From Owenia fusiformis (taxonomy: Eukaryota; Annelida; Polychaeta; Sabellida; Oweniidae), in NCBI GenBank assembly GCA_903813345.2, contig CAIIXF020000011.1, positions 26,838,166-26,902,165 on the forward strand: DNA of 64,000 nt, written 5' to 3'. The notes beneath the pieces were generated by a model. That model was given only the letters and a program-made list of their open reading frames with translations, was not told the origin of the DNA and searched no databases. Numbering within the stretch: position 1 is the stretch's first letter; the number at the start of each line of letters is the position of its first letter. Of the stretch, positions 24,149 to 37,432 are shown piece after piece. The position numbers and the translations under genes were made by a program.

Positions 24149-24216
24149 GAATAATATACAAGTATGGTACTTCTGACTAGCGCCAGTGGCATTGTATACT
24201 AGCATTATTATTATTA

Positions 24217-26196
24217 TGTCACCACCAAAAGTGGTGACATATTGTTATGGTCTCCGTTTTTTGCGACGGCGGTTGGTGGTTGGCGTCCGGCGGTTGGTGG
24301 TTGGCGTCCGGCGGTTGGCGTCCGGCGTCTGTAACAATTTCTTACAACTTCCTATAACTTAACAAATACTGTTTAGACTGACTTCAATTTTTTTCTAAAT
24401 CATCTACATGTTCTCAGAAGTTCAAATCTGACTTTAGATTTGACATTTGACCTTCAATGACCTTCTCAAGGTCAGAAAGGTCTTTTTTCAACTTGCTTCA
24501 CATTGACTAAATTTTTTTTCAAAATCATCTACATGTTCTCAGAAATTCAAATCTGACTTTAGATTTGACATTTGACCTTCAAATCTGACTTTAGATTTGA
24601 CATTTGACCTTCAATGACCTTCTCAAGGTCAAAAAAGGTCAAACAGGTCTGTTTTCAACTTGCTTCAAATTGACTAAATTTTTTTTTTCAAAATCATCTA
24701 CGTGTTCTCAGAAATTCAAATCTGACTTTAGATTTGACATTTGACCTTCTCAAGGTCAAAAAAGGTCAAAAAGGTCTGTTTTCAACTTGCTTCAAATTGA
24801 CTAAAAAAAATTTTCAAAATCATCTACGTGTTCTCAGAAATTCAAATCTGACTTTAGATTTGACTTAAGATTTGACATTTGACCTTCAATGACCTTCTCA
24901 AAGTCAAAAAAGGTCAAAAAGGTCTTTTTTCAACTTGCTTCAAATTGTCTAAATTTTTTTTTCAAAATCATCTACATGTTCTCAGAAATTCAAATCTGAC
25001 TTTAGATTTGACATTTGACCTTCAATGACCTTCTCAAGGTCAAAAAAGGTCAAAAAGGTCTGTTTTCAACTTGCTTCAAATTGACTAAATTTTTTTTTCA
25101 AAATCATCTAGTGTTCTCAGAAATTCAAATCTGACTTAAGATTTGACTTAAGATTTGACTTAAGATTTGACATTTGACCTTCAATGACCTTCTCAAGGTC
25201 AAAAAAAGGTCAAAAAGGTCTGTTTTCAACTTGCTTCAAATTGACTAAAAAAAAATTTCAAAATCATCTACGTGTTCTCAGAAATTCAAATCTGACTTTA
25301 GATTTGACTTAAGATTTGACATTTGACCTTCAATGACCTTCTCAAAGTCAAAAAGGTCTTTTTTCAACTTGCTTCAAATTGACTAAATTCTTTTTTCAAA
25401 ATCATCTACATGTTCTCAACATTTGACCTTCAATGACCTTCTCAATGTCAAAAAAGGTCAAAAAGGTATTTTTTCATCTTGCTTCAAATTGACTAAATTT
25501 TTTTTCAAAATCATCTACATGTTCTCAGAAATTCAAATATGACTTTAGATTTGACATTTGACCTTCAATGACCTTCTCAAGGTCAAAAAAGGTCAAAAAG
25601 GTATTTTTTCAACTTGCTTCAAATTGACTAAAAAAAAATTTCAAAATCATCTACGTGTTCTCAGAAATCCAAATCTGACTTTAGATTTGACTTAAGATTT
25701 GACATTTGACCTTCAATGACCTTCTCAAAGTCAAAAAAGATCAAAAAGGTCTTTTTTCAACTTGCTTCAAATTGACTAAATTTTTTTTTCAAAATCATCT
25801 ACATGTTCTCAGAAATTCAAATCTGACTTTAGATTTGACATTTGACCTTCAATGACCTTCTCAATGTCAAAAAAGGTCAAAAAGGTCTTTTTTCAACTTG
25901 CTTCAAATTGACTAATTTTTTTTTTTTTTCAAAATCATCTTCATGTTCTCAGAAATTCAAATCTGACTTTAGATTTGACATTTGACCTTTAGTGACCTTC
26001 TCAAGGTCAAAAAAGGTCAAAAAGGTCTGTTTTCAACTTGCTTCAAATTGACCTAATTTTTTTTCAAAATCATCTACATCTTTTCAGAAGTTCAAATTTG
26101 ACTTTACAAGTTCTCAGAAATTCAAATCTGACTTAAGTTTGAACTCATAATATTGTGAGCAACTAGGTGGTGACATTTTGTCATGTTAATGCCTTG
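24217..26196 (-). mobile_element. Helitron-like element with central tandem repeats, family A copy 2
   Basis: Same ends and array as the copy at 22508, in the same orientation, with about 14 units instead of nine. It lies about 70 bp beyond the LINE tail. The end next to the hairpin carries a G-rich stretch with repeats of GGTTGGTGGTTGGCGTCCGG. Confidence 0.75.
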
Positions 26197-26691
26197 TTGG
26201 AAAAATTACATTATTGAATACTTGAAATGTCTTGATAGATTTTGTAAAAAATAATAGCATGTGCCACATTATTTCTCAAAGGAGGACTAGTTATTTATTC
26301 AATAATGTTACAATGAATACAAACATTTTGAATGAACAGTGTATACTATATTTTTAATGGTCCTTTTTCCATATAGCTTGGAAATCTCATCAAAGCCTCG
26401 TTTTTAATGAGATTTTAGGAGATCTGCATTTTTAACAATTAAGGACTAACATTTTCTTCTATTTGATTGCATATTTGAATTCTGTGTGTAATTTTCTATC
26501 AAAACAACTTTGATTTGCACCATTATTTACCTTCATTCAAATTTTAATGATTTTCTAGTTGTCTAAAAAAGATTGGGCTAAATCCCCAATGACACAATGC
26601 TGAAAAACCTTTAAAAGTTCATTTACTCTAACAAGGATCAAAATTCTAATGTGAAATCACAATACAATCCACATGTCAATAAGATCATATA

Positions 26692-27751
26692 CAGGGTGTC
26701 CCAGAAGTAATGATAATTATGCTCTAAACGTTTTATTTGATATGGAAACAATATGAAATTCACACAAATTAAAGATCAAGATGTTAGCTTCATTTTACTA
26801 TATTACATTTATTACTTTACACAAATATATTTAATGTATAGTTGCCATAGCAACATGTACGCGCGTTCTGCGGAGCAGCTGTGTGTTTTCATACATTTTT
26901 GAAAAACATTTCATGTTCATATGTTTCCCTGCTGTTCACATCACTACTGTAATGCTGCTACTTTATTCCTGATATTCCTTAAGAGCATTGTACATTGTTG
27001 ATTCACTTATCCACATACTGTCCTTTGCTGGAAACAATTTGTCTGTGCCTTTCCAGCCAGGATTGGAAGACATGATCAAAACCACTGTTGGACATATCCT
27101 GCAGAGCCAACTGAACCGAGCGGCGCAATTGTGAACCGAACCATTTATGCCACCTATACACAGTGGGGTTGGACAGTCTTCTCTCACCATATGCTTGTTT
27201 AAACTCCTTTATAGTGTCACTGGGTTTACCCCCTGTCTTCTGAAGGAATTTTATGACTGCTCTCTGCTCTAATTTTTCATCTTTGCTCAACGTTGGTGGC
27301 ATAATGTACACCTCCCTGGAAATTCCTAGGTTGTGTTCCTAAGTGTTTTCCTTTTGTGAAACCCTATATGACATCATCATGTGATGTCATAACATCAGAT
27401 TAAAGTGATAATCCTGTCACAATGAGATAAATTACATAATATTAAACCACTATGTCATCATGCAACTGTATACAATTACCATAACAATGATTTAAAAGCT
27501 TGAAACATTATCACAGAATAACTGCTTTTCTAAACTAAGTTTGAACATTTATAATATACGGAAACTGCTCCGCAGAACGCGCATACATGTTGCTATGGCA
27601 ACAATACATGGAATATTTTTGTATAAATTCATAAATGTAATATAGCAAAATGAAGCTTATATCTTAAACTTTAATTTGTATGAATTTCATATTGTTTCCT
27701 TGTCAAATAAAAATTTAAGGGCATAATTATCATTACTTCTGGGACACCCTG
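26692..27751 (-). mobile_element. mariner-type element remnant, 1.06 kb
   Basis: Ends are CAGGGTGTCCCAGAAGTAAT and its complement, with terminal inverted repeats of about 188 bp each (26692-26880 and 27565-27751). TA flanks both sides. The interior carries an N-terminal transposase fragment on the - strand. Confidence 0.85.
26963..27311 (-). pseudogene. mariner transposase N-terminal fragment
   Basis: The frame from 27311 reads LEQRAVIKFLQKTGG, then TIKEFKQAYGERRLS and VYRWHKWF. This is the first helix-turn-helix of mariner/SETMAR-type transposases. A frameshift leads to WISESTMYNALKE, which resembles the second helix-turn-helix. The catalytic DDD domain is absent, so the element cannot encode its own mobility. 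It lies between the terminal repeats at 26692-27751. Confidence 0.75.
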
Positions 27752-29578
27752 TAGTTATAGTCTAATGGTCTTTGAAGTTGATCCAAATGGAATTACTTCT
27801 TAAATCAAGAAATTAAGTGACTCTGGCAATACATTTACATAAAACATTGGCATAAAACCAGCATAGTCTGGTGGGGATACTGTAGTTAAAAAATCCTCGA
27901 AGAACTCAATTTTATCAAGTCTCAACAAGTAGATTCATGTTTGAGAGTATTAGTAGAATCCATTTCCATTTGTAAGAAGGGTCCTTAACAGGACATTAAA
28001 GAGAGAATCAGATACCGTAAAGCGATACTGTATATCAGTATAGCAAGCAGGTTAAACAAAAAAAAATTCAAAAATGTTTCAATTTTGGAATATTTTTGGC
28101 TTATGTGACGTCATTCCTTGTCATGTCTATTTTCTAAAAATCACAAAAGTGCATACTTTATTCCAGGTAAACTAAAGATTTTAGAATCATTAATAACTTC
28201 AGCAATTTATAACATATTGTGAATCTTTTGGGAGATATTGTATTTGATATTGTAAGGAATAGATTGGTAGGTCAATTATACATGTTGCTTGTATATTTGT
28301 CACCCCCTATAGATCAGATTCTGACTTTAAAGCTTATCTAAGTCCTTTTGAAAATTTTGAGTGGCTCTAGGTTTAAATCGAGAAAACAAAAAATCTTGAC
28401 AAACTCGAACACACACAGTTCATCCGTTTTGTCATCTCTGGTTTTGTAATTATAGAATGTGCTTATTATCAGTTCAGACAACCAGGGACTATTATACCAC
28501 TATGAGTATTTTTAATATCCGACCATCAATTATTTCAGTAACGCAATATTCTTGACTCTCCACCAGCAAGTGTTCTCTTCGGAGATGTCCACGACAATAA
28601 GTAGGCCTATCTATTATTCTTGTTCATCCATTTATTTTGTTTTATCTATTAAAACCATAAAAACATATTTACATAATAATGATAAAGACACCCCAGGGGG
28701 TATATGACTTATCACAAGCTAAAATATTTAAAATGGCATATTATTAAGTTGTAATTCATGGGAAATTGTTTTAATTTTAGGTAAATTTCCTATTATTGAT
28801 GTTAAATTGTGTCTTCAAAATTAAGTCATGAAAGCCAAACTGGTAAACAATATAATGTGTTAAAGGGAATCAGAAAAAAGTTGAATGCAGGATGTGTTTT
28901 TTATTGTTAAGTCTATGTCATAGTTTTATTCATATATGGGAAACATTCAATATATTAAACTATCAAAATCTTCTGAATAAATAGTAAATACTGTCATACC
29001 CAATGTTCACATCAGTAAAATTGAACACATCTTCTGAATAAATAGGTCATACCCAATGTTCACACCAGTACAATTTAATTCATCAATAAAATTAATATTT
29101 GTTAGTAGGTTTGGATTTGTTAAAGTCATCATGATTTTGATTTTTCATTAATTTAAAACTCAATGGTTATTGGTTGATAATTGGTTAAAAACTCTGAATT
29201 TTGACATTTCTGAATGGTCACTAATTGACTAATTGAAATAATCCAAAGAATTTCATGATCAAAGTCCATCAAAACACATATTCGCCATCTTGATTCACAA
29301 GGTTTCAGTTGCTTCTTGGAAGTCGAAGAAGGATATTCGCACCATTTATCGAATCCCAATGGTCTGGAACCCAGCTACTCGTCGGAAACCCAATTTTCCT
29401 AATCCCAGGATCCTATAAATGTCCCGATAAATCACTCGGAATTTATAACACAGGTGGCATGCAGCATCGGCGTCAAATGTTCGAAACACTTCAAAATCTG
29501 TATAATTCCGAAATAAAAGGAAGATGATAGGAGCCCTACACCCAGGGAGACCTTGAGTGGATAGAAAAGGTTCTCAAA
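27752..29578. other. no gene; one foldback-arm fragment
   Basis: AT-rich. About 28368-28440 matches one arm of the foldback at 41857-42290 (shared AGGTTTAAATCGAGAAAA and GTTCATCC). At about 29290 a segment GATTCACAAGGTTTCA recurs near 37583. Confidence 0.45.
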
Positions 29579-29801
29579 ACACTGTGTGCAATGTGCAGTC
29601 TTCAACACTGTGGGCAATGTGCAGTCTTCAACACTGTGGGCAATGTGCAGTCTTCAACACTGTGGGCAATGTGCAGTCTTCAACACTGTGGGCAATGTGC
29701 AGTCTTCAACACTGTGGGCAATGTGCAGTCTTCAACACTGTGGGCAATGTGCAGTCTTCAACACTGTGGGCAATGTGCAGTCTTCAACACTGTGGGCAAC
29801 G
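29579..29801. repeat. 26-bp minisatellite, about 8.5 copies
   Basis: The unit CTTCAACACTGTGGGCAATG plus TGCAGT is repeated nearly without change. Because 26 is not a multiple of three, all three + frames stay open over it, giving repeated CSLQHCGQ- and VFNTVGN-type peptides. These frames have no independent support as genes. Confidence 0.9.
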
Positions 29802-30514
29802 TCCCAAGATATCCAGAATGCGCTGAAAATATAGAATGGCACGATATAAGTTAATTTGCCCATTAAATAGTAACTTTATCCGGGAGGCGACAGTCGAAAG
29901 TTGTACTCGCGAAAGCAAGCTAATTAAATATAATTTGATACGTCGGGCAAACAGACCACATTTATCCTGTTGGTTGACACAAAATTTGAAAATCATCATC
30001 GGTTTTGTATTTGGGGTTATCTTGTATTCTGTAATACTAGGGAAAATGTTTCACTTGTTTCGATCGGGGTTGGGATTTTCATGATCGATTCATCACGAAT
30101 GATTAAAAACTGATTTATGTAATCAATGGGGCAGAACTACTTATCACTTATTAAAGTCAAAACACTGCTTGCTTCCTCTCATTGATCACGGGATCACCAC
30201 CCCATAAATGATGACTTCGATGTGTCAAATAACCTCGATGGACTCATAACTTCATCATAATGATGCCTGCTCAACGCGATGTGATACTTAAAAATCAAAA
30301 TCTGAACGTCCTAATGATGGGAGGTTGATCGGAATTTATGGAATGCACAGCTAACAGCTATTTGATTTCATTATTGGTTTGATGAGATCGAAATATACTA
30401 TTTTACGTCTCTCGCCAAAAATCTTTTTTATCGTTTTGATGATTTTAAATGATAACGTATGAAGCATACAACCTCCGCTAAGTTTGGCAACCCCAAATGG
30501 CATTATATAGGTTT

Positions 30515-30590
30515 GATATCGTAGGTGGGTGGGTGGCGGCGTCTCACCCTGGGCGTCTCACTTTCACGTGTTTGCGAATTTTCACAAAAC
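30515..30590. repeat. fragment of Helitron-like family B
   Basis: GATATCGTAGG followed by GGGTGG and GCGTCTCACTTTC resembles the 3' part of the element at 17525-17877. The rest is missing. Confidence 0.4.
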
Positions 30591-30892
30591 GGCTGATATT
30601 GAGGAGTGTAGGAAGAATAGATAAATGGGATCCTTTAAACGGTATTACTTTGGATAACTGATTTCCTTGATGATTTGAGCATTATTACATGTATTCATCT
30701 ATTTCGACATCTTAGCCTGTAAACATGTGAGAAATCTATAGCTGTTTTGACTAGTAAAATAAATATTAAAAAATATTTAGACCACACCAGAGAATACGTT
30801 CTTATTTGGCAGAATGTCAACCAAAATGTCAGGGGGATAATTTTTAGGAAATGAAAAAGGTTGTTACCTAAGTTCATTTTTCATTAAAATAT

Positions 30893-31205
30893 TGCAGTGG
30901 CAAGTCAGACAAATACTAGATGCGAATAGAAATGATCTTGATTAAAGTCATTAAAAATTCAAAATTCAGTCAAACTGATGCCATATTTGGAATCTATAGG
31001 TAAACATCTAGACATGTGGTTTTGAAAAGGGTTGATCCACTTTGAAAATTTAATTTTCTTTGAAAATGTGACTTCTAGATTATCCTTTGTATTCGTTCGA
31101 CTTCATAATTCACTTCGATTCTTAAAAGAGAGCTTTGTTTATAACAAGACTCTGCGCGCAGGGTACTTCTAGGTCGGGGAGATTCTCCATAGACCCCATG
31201 TTGTT
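30893..31205. repeat. dispersed repeat, copy B
   Basis: Matches 13484-13560 plus 14203-14330. It lacks the CAGGGTGTCCC MITE but has its own 86-bp insertion at 31079-31164. Confidence 0.7.
31079..31164. mobile_element. 86-bp MITE with 8-bp target duplication
   Basis: ACTTCTAG occurs directly before (31071-31078) and after (31165-31172) the insertion; copy A of the host repeat has it once. The insertion reads ATTATCCTTTGTATTCG at the left and GCGCGCAGGGT at the right. An 8-bp duplication fits hAT elements. Confidence 0.75.
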
Positions 31206-32089
31206 AAATCACAAAAAGTGAAATATCTTTTCTTGTGTTAGGCAGATAATATTCTCTTTTACTGGACATATTTTGGTTTGTATAACTATCATATACATCA
31301 GGGTAATATGAAAAGTGAACCACTAAAACTGATTTAAGGAAACGTTACATAATACCCCGCCATGCTACACCATTTCCCTCCACCTGGTGGCGAAACTGGA
31401 AACTACCTACTCGCATCTGAGTAATTTAAACAACTCATCATTAATAGAGGAATATTTCTCAAGCAAGCAAGCCAGTCTGTCTCATCCTGGCTACGTTATA
31501 GGATTGTGACAAAATACCCGATTGAATCTCGAAAAATTGAAAGTACAATTGAAATTGAGGAAGTCAATTATAATCCATTTATATGAGCAGCTTTATTGTG
31601 TCTCGTATGTAAATGTAATTGTATTTTCCCCGGGTATTTACAATATATTTCAATTGAATTGCTCTTATGTGCATTGGTTGAAGTTGTTTAATTAATGTCT
31701 GAGTGTATTAGTAGAATAAAAAACACAGTAATGTTATAATTATTTCCTCTTTAACTCTACATCGCCAAATATATTTAGTTTAGTTATTTGCTAACTAGTC
31801 AGCAAATCTTAATCAAAAACAGTTTAGCGATACTAGGATGATTCGTGCAAATCTAGGGTTGAGGTTGATTAAATGATTTAGCACAGGCAGTGTTCACTGG
31901 TTCAGTAATATTTTGAAATTGGACCTGGATTGATTGAAAACTGCAAATAGCCCTCAATCATTTTTAATAACTCGATGACATTTAATCATCTAGCACGTAG
32001 AGAGTCTTAATAAAGCCTAATGATGCAATTCATAATCGAAATTATGGCAAGACAATTTTTAACCAATAAAGTATTTTAAAGTGCATGTA

Positions 32090-32718
32090 CACCCAATGCA
32101 GACAGATCACCTAGACTTACATACATATGATGCGAGACTGAGTCACTCGACATTCACCGGGAAAGTAGAAACATTTTGTCACCCATGAAGCAAATTAATT
32201 TTTACTGCTAATAGATGTATTGGTCAATGACAGTCACATTGAGTTCTATAAGTATGAGAATAGCGCGACGTCTTGATATTTCAAGGTAAAGCGTTCGAAA
32301 AATGATGGCGGTGATTGAAATTACGATGTAAAGATAAAATCGTATAGAAATATTTATAGATTTCTTTGAAAAACTAAGAAATATACACCACAAATCGAAT
32401 TTTTCAGAAAAACAGAAAAACATGTATGAATCGTAACAGGTCTGAATTTCCGATACCCCCTGGTTGTTTTACCATTGGTAGCTACAAATATTTAGTTGCG
32501 GTTTTATCTTTACATCGTCATCTGAGTCATCGCCATCATTTTCAGTTACCTTGAAATATCAAGACGGCATGCTATTCTCTATAGAACGACTGTCATTCAT
32601 CATTTATTAAGCAGCAAAAGAATTGCATCATGGGTGACAAAATGTTTCTACTATCCCGGTGAATGTCGAGTCTCTCAACATACGAATGTCATTTTAGGCG
32701 ATCTGTCTGCATGGGGTG
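32090..32718. mobile_element. foldback element, 629 bp
   Basis: Left end CACCCAATGCAGACAGATC, right end GATCTGTCTGCATGGGGTG. Arms of about 280 bp pair imperfectly (for example GATATTTCAAGGTAA with TTACCTTGAAATATC). The end sequence is shared with the foldback at 33503. Confidence 0.75.
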
Positions 32719-33502
32719 ATATAGGTAGGTAGGTGACATGAGTTAATTGACTGACTCACTAAAATCACATACACTCTACGCAATTGGTAAAAATAGATGA
32801 TTTTGTTGAAAATAATTTGATATGTGTGAAAAGTATTTAAGCCCAAGAATCAATGCATTGTGTAATGACCATTCCTTTCAGGTGTTGTTTCCTAAAATTA
32901 TCACTCGATGCTGGCGCATCTCGAGCAAATTTTGGAAAGCAGCAACACCTTCAAGGAATTGTCATTTCACATTGCAATGAGTCCAGGGTTTAACTCCTTA
33001 AAAATGATAAATGATAACTCTCTGATATCCTATCTCAATTACTGTCAGTAATATCTTAAAGAAATTACAAAAGAGATTTGTCAGGATAATTACCAATTCA
33101 AACATAGCACACACATTTCCGGAATTCCCATTTGTCAGGATCTGAAATATTTATAGTATCAATCATATGTATCATTCATGAATAAGGTAACTAGAAAACG
33201 GCAACTCCACGACCAAAATTCCAACCAGTACACGTAATATTCATTACTTTGTAAGTTATTCCCCTTGGTTCTACACCTATATGCTTGAACAAGACGAAAT
33301 CACCTCGAATCCAATGGATCTGTGTATTAAGGTCGGATCCATCATGCAGGTGCCACAAGTACCACAAGGTAGCGGGAAAATAAAGGATGAATAAATAATA
33401 TAGTCACAATGATACCAGGACCATTTAAACTAATAGGCAGAAAACGTATTCATATTTGCAAAATTAACGCTCTTAGAAAAAATGAATTAATAGTTCAAAA
33501 TA

Positions 33503-34343
33503 CACCCTATGCAGACAGAGCCTGTGGGAAATATTGGGTGCGGCGCAAATGAGCGGAGGGTGCGGAGCTAACGGTCATTTTTGAATTTAAAATTGGGATA
33601 TTTCTGAAACTAAGCCGTTTTGGGACTTCAAATATACCAAGATATGTGTATATATCAATAAAATTGTGAAAATAGTAGTGCAATTCATTTTATAGCGACG
33701 CAGTATGCCTTAAACATTTCCCAGACCTATATATTTTGAGACTATCCTTTTAATACTGCGTCCCCGGCATTCATAAAAAATGGTGTTCAAGATACACTAC
33801 CCATGCAAATTATTTTTGCATCTTTGAAGCCAGGCATTATCTGTGTGATTTTATAAAAATTCGGAAATGTTCTTCAGATATGAACCCCCTCTAAATATTG
33901 GGTGCGGAGGTACGTTTATGGAGCTCCTCCGCACCCAATATTTAGAGGGGGCTCATATCTGAAAAACATTTCCGAATTTTTATAAAATCACACAGATACT
34001 GCCTGGCTTCCAAGACGCAAAAATAATTTGTATAGATAGTGTACCTTGAACACCATTTTTTATGAATGCTGGGGACTCAGTATTAAAAGGATAATTTCAA
34101 AAATATAGGTCTCGGAAAGGTTTAAGGCACACTGCGTCGCTATAGAATGAATTGCGCTACTATTTTCACAATTGTATTGATATTTGGTGTCAAATACACA
34201 TATCTTGGTATATTTGAAGTCCCAAAACGGAAGTAGTTTCAGAAATATCCCAATTTTAAATTCAAAAATGACCGTTAGCTCCGTACCCTCCGCTCATTTG
34301 CGCCGCACCCAATATTTCCCACAGGCTCTGTCTGCATAGGGTG
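33503..34343. mobile_element. near-perfect foldback element, 841 bp
   Basis: Left end CACCCTATGCAGACAGAG; the right end is its complement. Arms of about 410 bp pair almost throughout, with the apex near 33911-33931 (GGAGGTACG, then CTCCTCC). Transcription would give a long hairpin RNA. No clear TA or other target duplication. Confidence 0.85.
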
Positions 34344-34699
34344 AAATACAACTGAGCCATTTGCTGGCAATGTACGGGGAACGATACAAGAAACATTTTC
34401 CGGATTAACTGGAAATTAATACTAGATTTATTTTGATGAGTGTTTTGAAAATCGTACATCACATCCGAACAGAAAATACTTTTTGACAGTTAAGTGCAAC
34501 AAAGACTAACGACTAGTTTCTATCCGTTTTATGAACATTCTTAGTTTTCCCCGGAGAAGTCTTTAACACATTAGAAACAATACATTCCTTTCCATAAGTT
34601 ATGGGCTGACTTGACTTTGGTCATTTAATCTGGACCAACTGTTAAGTTCTGTTTTTACGTTTGGCTTGTTTACAATTTCATCAAAGTCATAATAAAATG

Positions 34700-34856
34700 C
34701 CGGTGTAAAAGGGTAGGTGGTCCTATCAAATTTTGGTCCTACGTACTCTCTATTGATTTATATGGTCCTTATTATTTATACACAGCCAGGGCCAGTAAGG
34801 GCCGTAAGGAAAGGGGACCATAATACCCCAGGGGACCATAATTTCTTTTACAGCGG
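34700..34856. mobile_element. MITE with CCGGTGTAAAA ends, copy 1
   Basis: 157 bp, starting CCGGTGTAAAAGGGTAGGTG and ending TTTTACAGCGG. A second copy lies at 35629-35804 in the same orientation. Confidence 0.7.
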
Positions 34857-35628
34857 ATCTATTGTATAACCAAGACACAAACGTACATAAACAGGTCTCA
34901 ATACGCTATCAAATCGGTACTTCAAGTTAAGTTACCAAACTTATGGGGGGGGGTCTATGCAACCGTTGAGTTCCATCTATTTCTAATCCCTTGTTTAGAG
35001 AATGGGAGATAAATGGTCGGTGCAAAACTACACTTGCGATTGTTTCTTACCACTGATCTTAATTAACTATATTCTTGTTTAGGTAATGCAGCATGACATT
35101 GATTTCCTTCTCTCAACATCATGACCCACTATATCCCTGAAAGTGCAGGATAAAGGTCCATGTCCCAAATGAGTGATCTTCTTTATGAATCGCGATTAAT
35201 TTGATGGATATCAGTCCTGGGAATTTGGAGTATTATGACCACGTATTGCAATTTTATGATCCATTCGTCACGAATTTATTCATCAATCACCGAGGCAATC
35301 TTACTGATAACTTGAAGCCAAAAAGGCAGATTGGGTTGCTAAAAGAGAAAAACAAATCTATTGTTAATCACGTATCACATCTCAGAGAAATAATGACTTT
35401 GATATCTTTCATAATAATCTCGGTACCATTCATAAGTATTATTATTTTACGTCATATCAAAACCTGAAAATCATAATGATAATTTTGTAATCCTAACCGC
35501 TATCGGCTATGCACTTGTGTGACATGACAAATCAGCGATACCCTTTTTATCAAAAATAGGCATAGTTTGAACAAATGCATAAAACGCAGTTTCTAGGGAT
35601 ACTATTTGAGGTTCCTTACGGCTTAGAA

Positions 35629-35804
35629 CCGGTGTAAAAGGGTAGGTGGTCCTATCAAATTTTGGTCCTACTCTCTCTTGATCTATATGGTGCCCTACGG
35701 GAATTAAAAAAATAATTTCCTTATTATTTATACAGTCAGGGCCGGTAAGGGTCGCAAGGAAAGGGGACCATAATCCCCAGGGACCATAATTTATTTTACA
35801 CCGG
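35629..35804. mobile_element. MITE with CCGGTGTAAAA ends, copy 2
   Basis: 176 bp, with a 12-bp terminal inverted repeat ACCGGTGTAAAA/TTTTACACCGGT. Shares GGTGGTCCTATCAAATTTTG with copy 1; differs by small indels. A 131-residue - strand open frame across it is chance. Confidence 0.75.
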
Positions 35805-36016
35805 TCCGAGTTAGGACACACCAGGACACAAGAAATTTCCAATCCATGTGTTACCATTAAATATTTCATGTTATTAAGGGGTGAAACCGCCATTTTATTC
35901 AAAAAATTGTCACGCCCGGTGATCGTACAAAAATGATGAAGGGGGAGGGGGGGGGGGGGTTAGGCGATTTCTGCAAGAAAACTTTACAAATTTGGAAGAT
36001 TTATTTTTTCAAGAGA

Positions 36017-36812
36017 AAAGGACCTTATACACCCTCCATTGGGATCTCCCCATGGGAAAAAAATAATTCATCTGATTTTTCAAAAAAAGTATTCTGCTTC
36101 AATTATTACATTTATATGCACACTAGTATCTTGTTGACCTATATTCAGCACTGTATTAATGTATAGGTCACTTATTAGGGCCATAATTCAATCATGAAGT
36201 GTAGAGGCATAGATTCCAAACCAGGAAGTATTTTTGTGTCTGTCAAAATCCATTTACATCCTACGCATCCCTGCATCTTATCCAAATATGTTACTACATA
36301 ATGAAATATAATAGTATAATCTTTGGTTTTACAAACTTGTGTGATATTTGATAAGTGTAAAAGTTGTTTTTGGAGCATTTTTCTATAGCCATTTTGTAGG
36401 GGAAAAAATGATGAAAAAATGTCCAATCTTTTAATTTTAAGTATGACCTGAATCGATTGCAAACTTCATATTTGCACATTTGATGAGATAAACCATTTGT
36501 GTCGTATTGTGAAATTATTAAGTTTGCAATCGATTCAGGTCATAGTGTATTTTGAGTATTTCTGTGATAATCAATGGAAACCAATGGCCTCTATTGGGAT
36601 CTGCTGATATCCTCATGTTAAGTCAATGGTACACAGCCCCATGTAAGTCAATACAACCTTACTGAACGAAATGATCCCTATCTCAGCTTATGTGTGTCCG
36701 AGCACTTTAATATTTTCCAAAGTATTATATGACATTTTATTCTTCATGTTACACCTACGAATGATTCATTTTGACCATAGGGATATTTGCCAATAATTGC
36801 ACCTTGTCCTTT
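36017..36812. mobile_element. 796-bp element with AAAGGAC ends, copy 1
   Basis: Starts AAAGGACCTTATACACCC and ends CACCTTGTCCTTT. It is almost identical, and identical in length, to 55769-56564. Inside, 36442-36466 and 36520-36544 are exact 25-bp inverted arms around ATCGATTGCAAAC, with a 53-base loop. The open - strand frames are shared by both copies but resemble no protein. Confidence 0.8.
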
Positions 36813-36882
36813 ACAACTGAATTGCCAAATGAATAGGCGCAGTGCATGGCAAAATATGTTCGGTCATCTAGTATTTTTTTGA

Positions 36883-37432
36883 ACTGATACCCTAAGATAT
36901 GAGATCTATTAAAAAAGGCGCATCATCACCAACGTGCAAAAGTCAATGTTTTTGCTATAAATCGGGCAACAATGGTCTACACGACCTGTAATAAAGAGGT
37001 ATAAGGGACGTTAATTATCACAATACTTATGACATTGCTCACTTTTTAAAGTTAGTTTCCATGCGTTATACAAAAAATAATCGAAATGAATTAATTTGGG
37101 ATGGGGGGATCGGATGGAACAAATTCACAAGAACTCGTCTATTTGAAAAAACTAAACTCAGTACCCAAGTAAGGAACTGGATATTATATCTCTGGAGAAT
37201 GAAAATTGGGAAAATTTAATTTGGAGTCATAAGAATAAATTCAAGTAGTCGATTGTTTTTTGTATAACGCATGGAAACTAACTTTAAAAAGTGAGCAATA
37301 ACGTCCCTTATACCTATTTATTACAGGTCGTGTAGACTATTGTTGCCCGATTTATAGCAAAAACAGTGACTTTTGCACGTTGGCGATGATACGCCCTTTT
37401 TAATAGATCTCATATCTTAGAAGGGTATCAGT
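36883..37432. mobile_element. foldback element, 550 bp
   Basis: Left end ACTGATACCCTAAGATATGA, right end TCATATCTTAGAAGGGTATC plus AGT. Arms of about 200 bp pair well (AAAGTTAGTTTCCATGCG with its complement near 37265). The centre is unpaired. Confidence 0.75.

Noticed and set aside
29557-29854. Overlapping open frames of 82-89 residues in all three + frames
   Set aside because: They translate a 26-bp minisatellite; because 26 is not divisible by three, every frame stays open over it.
35507-35902. 131-residue - strand open frame as a gene
   Set aside because: It runs through a MITE copy and has no recognisable domain or splice structure.
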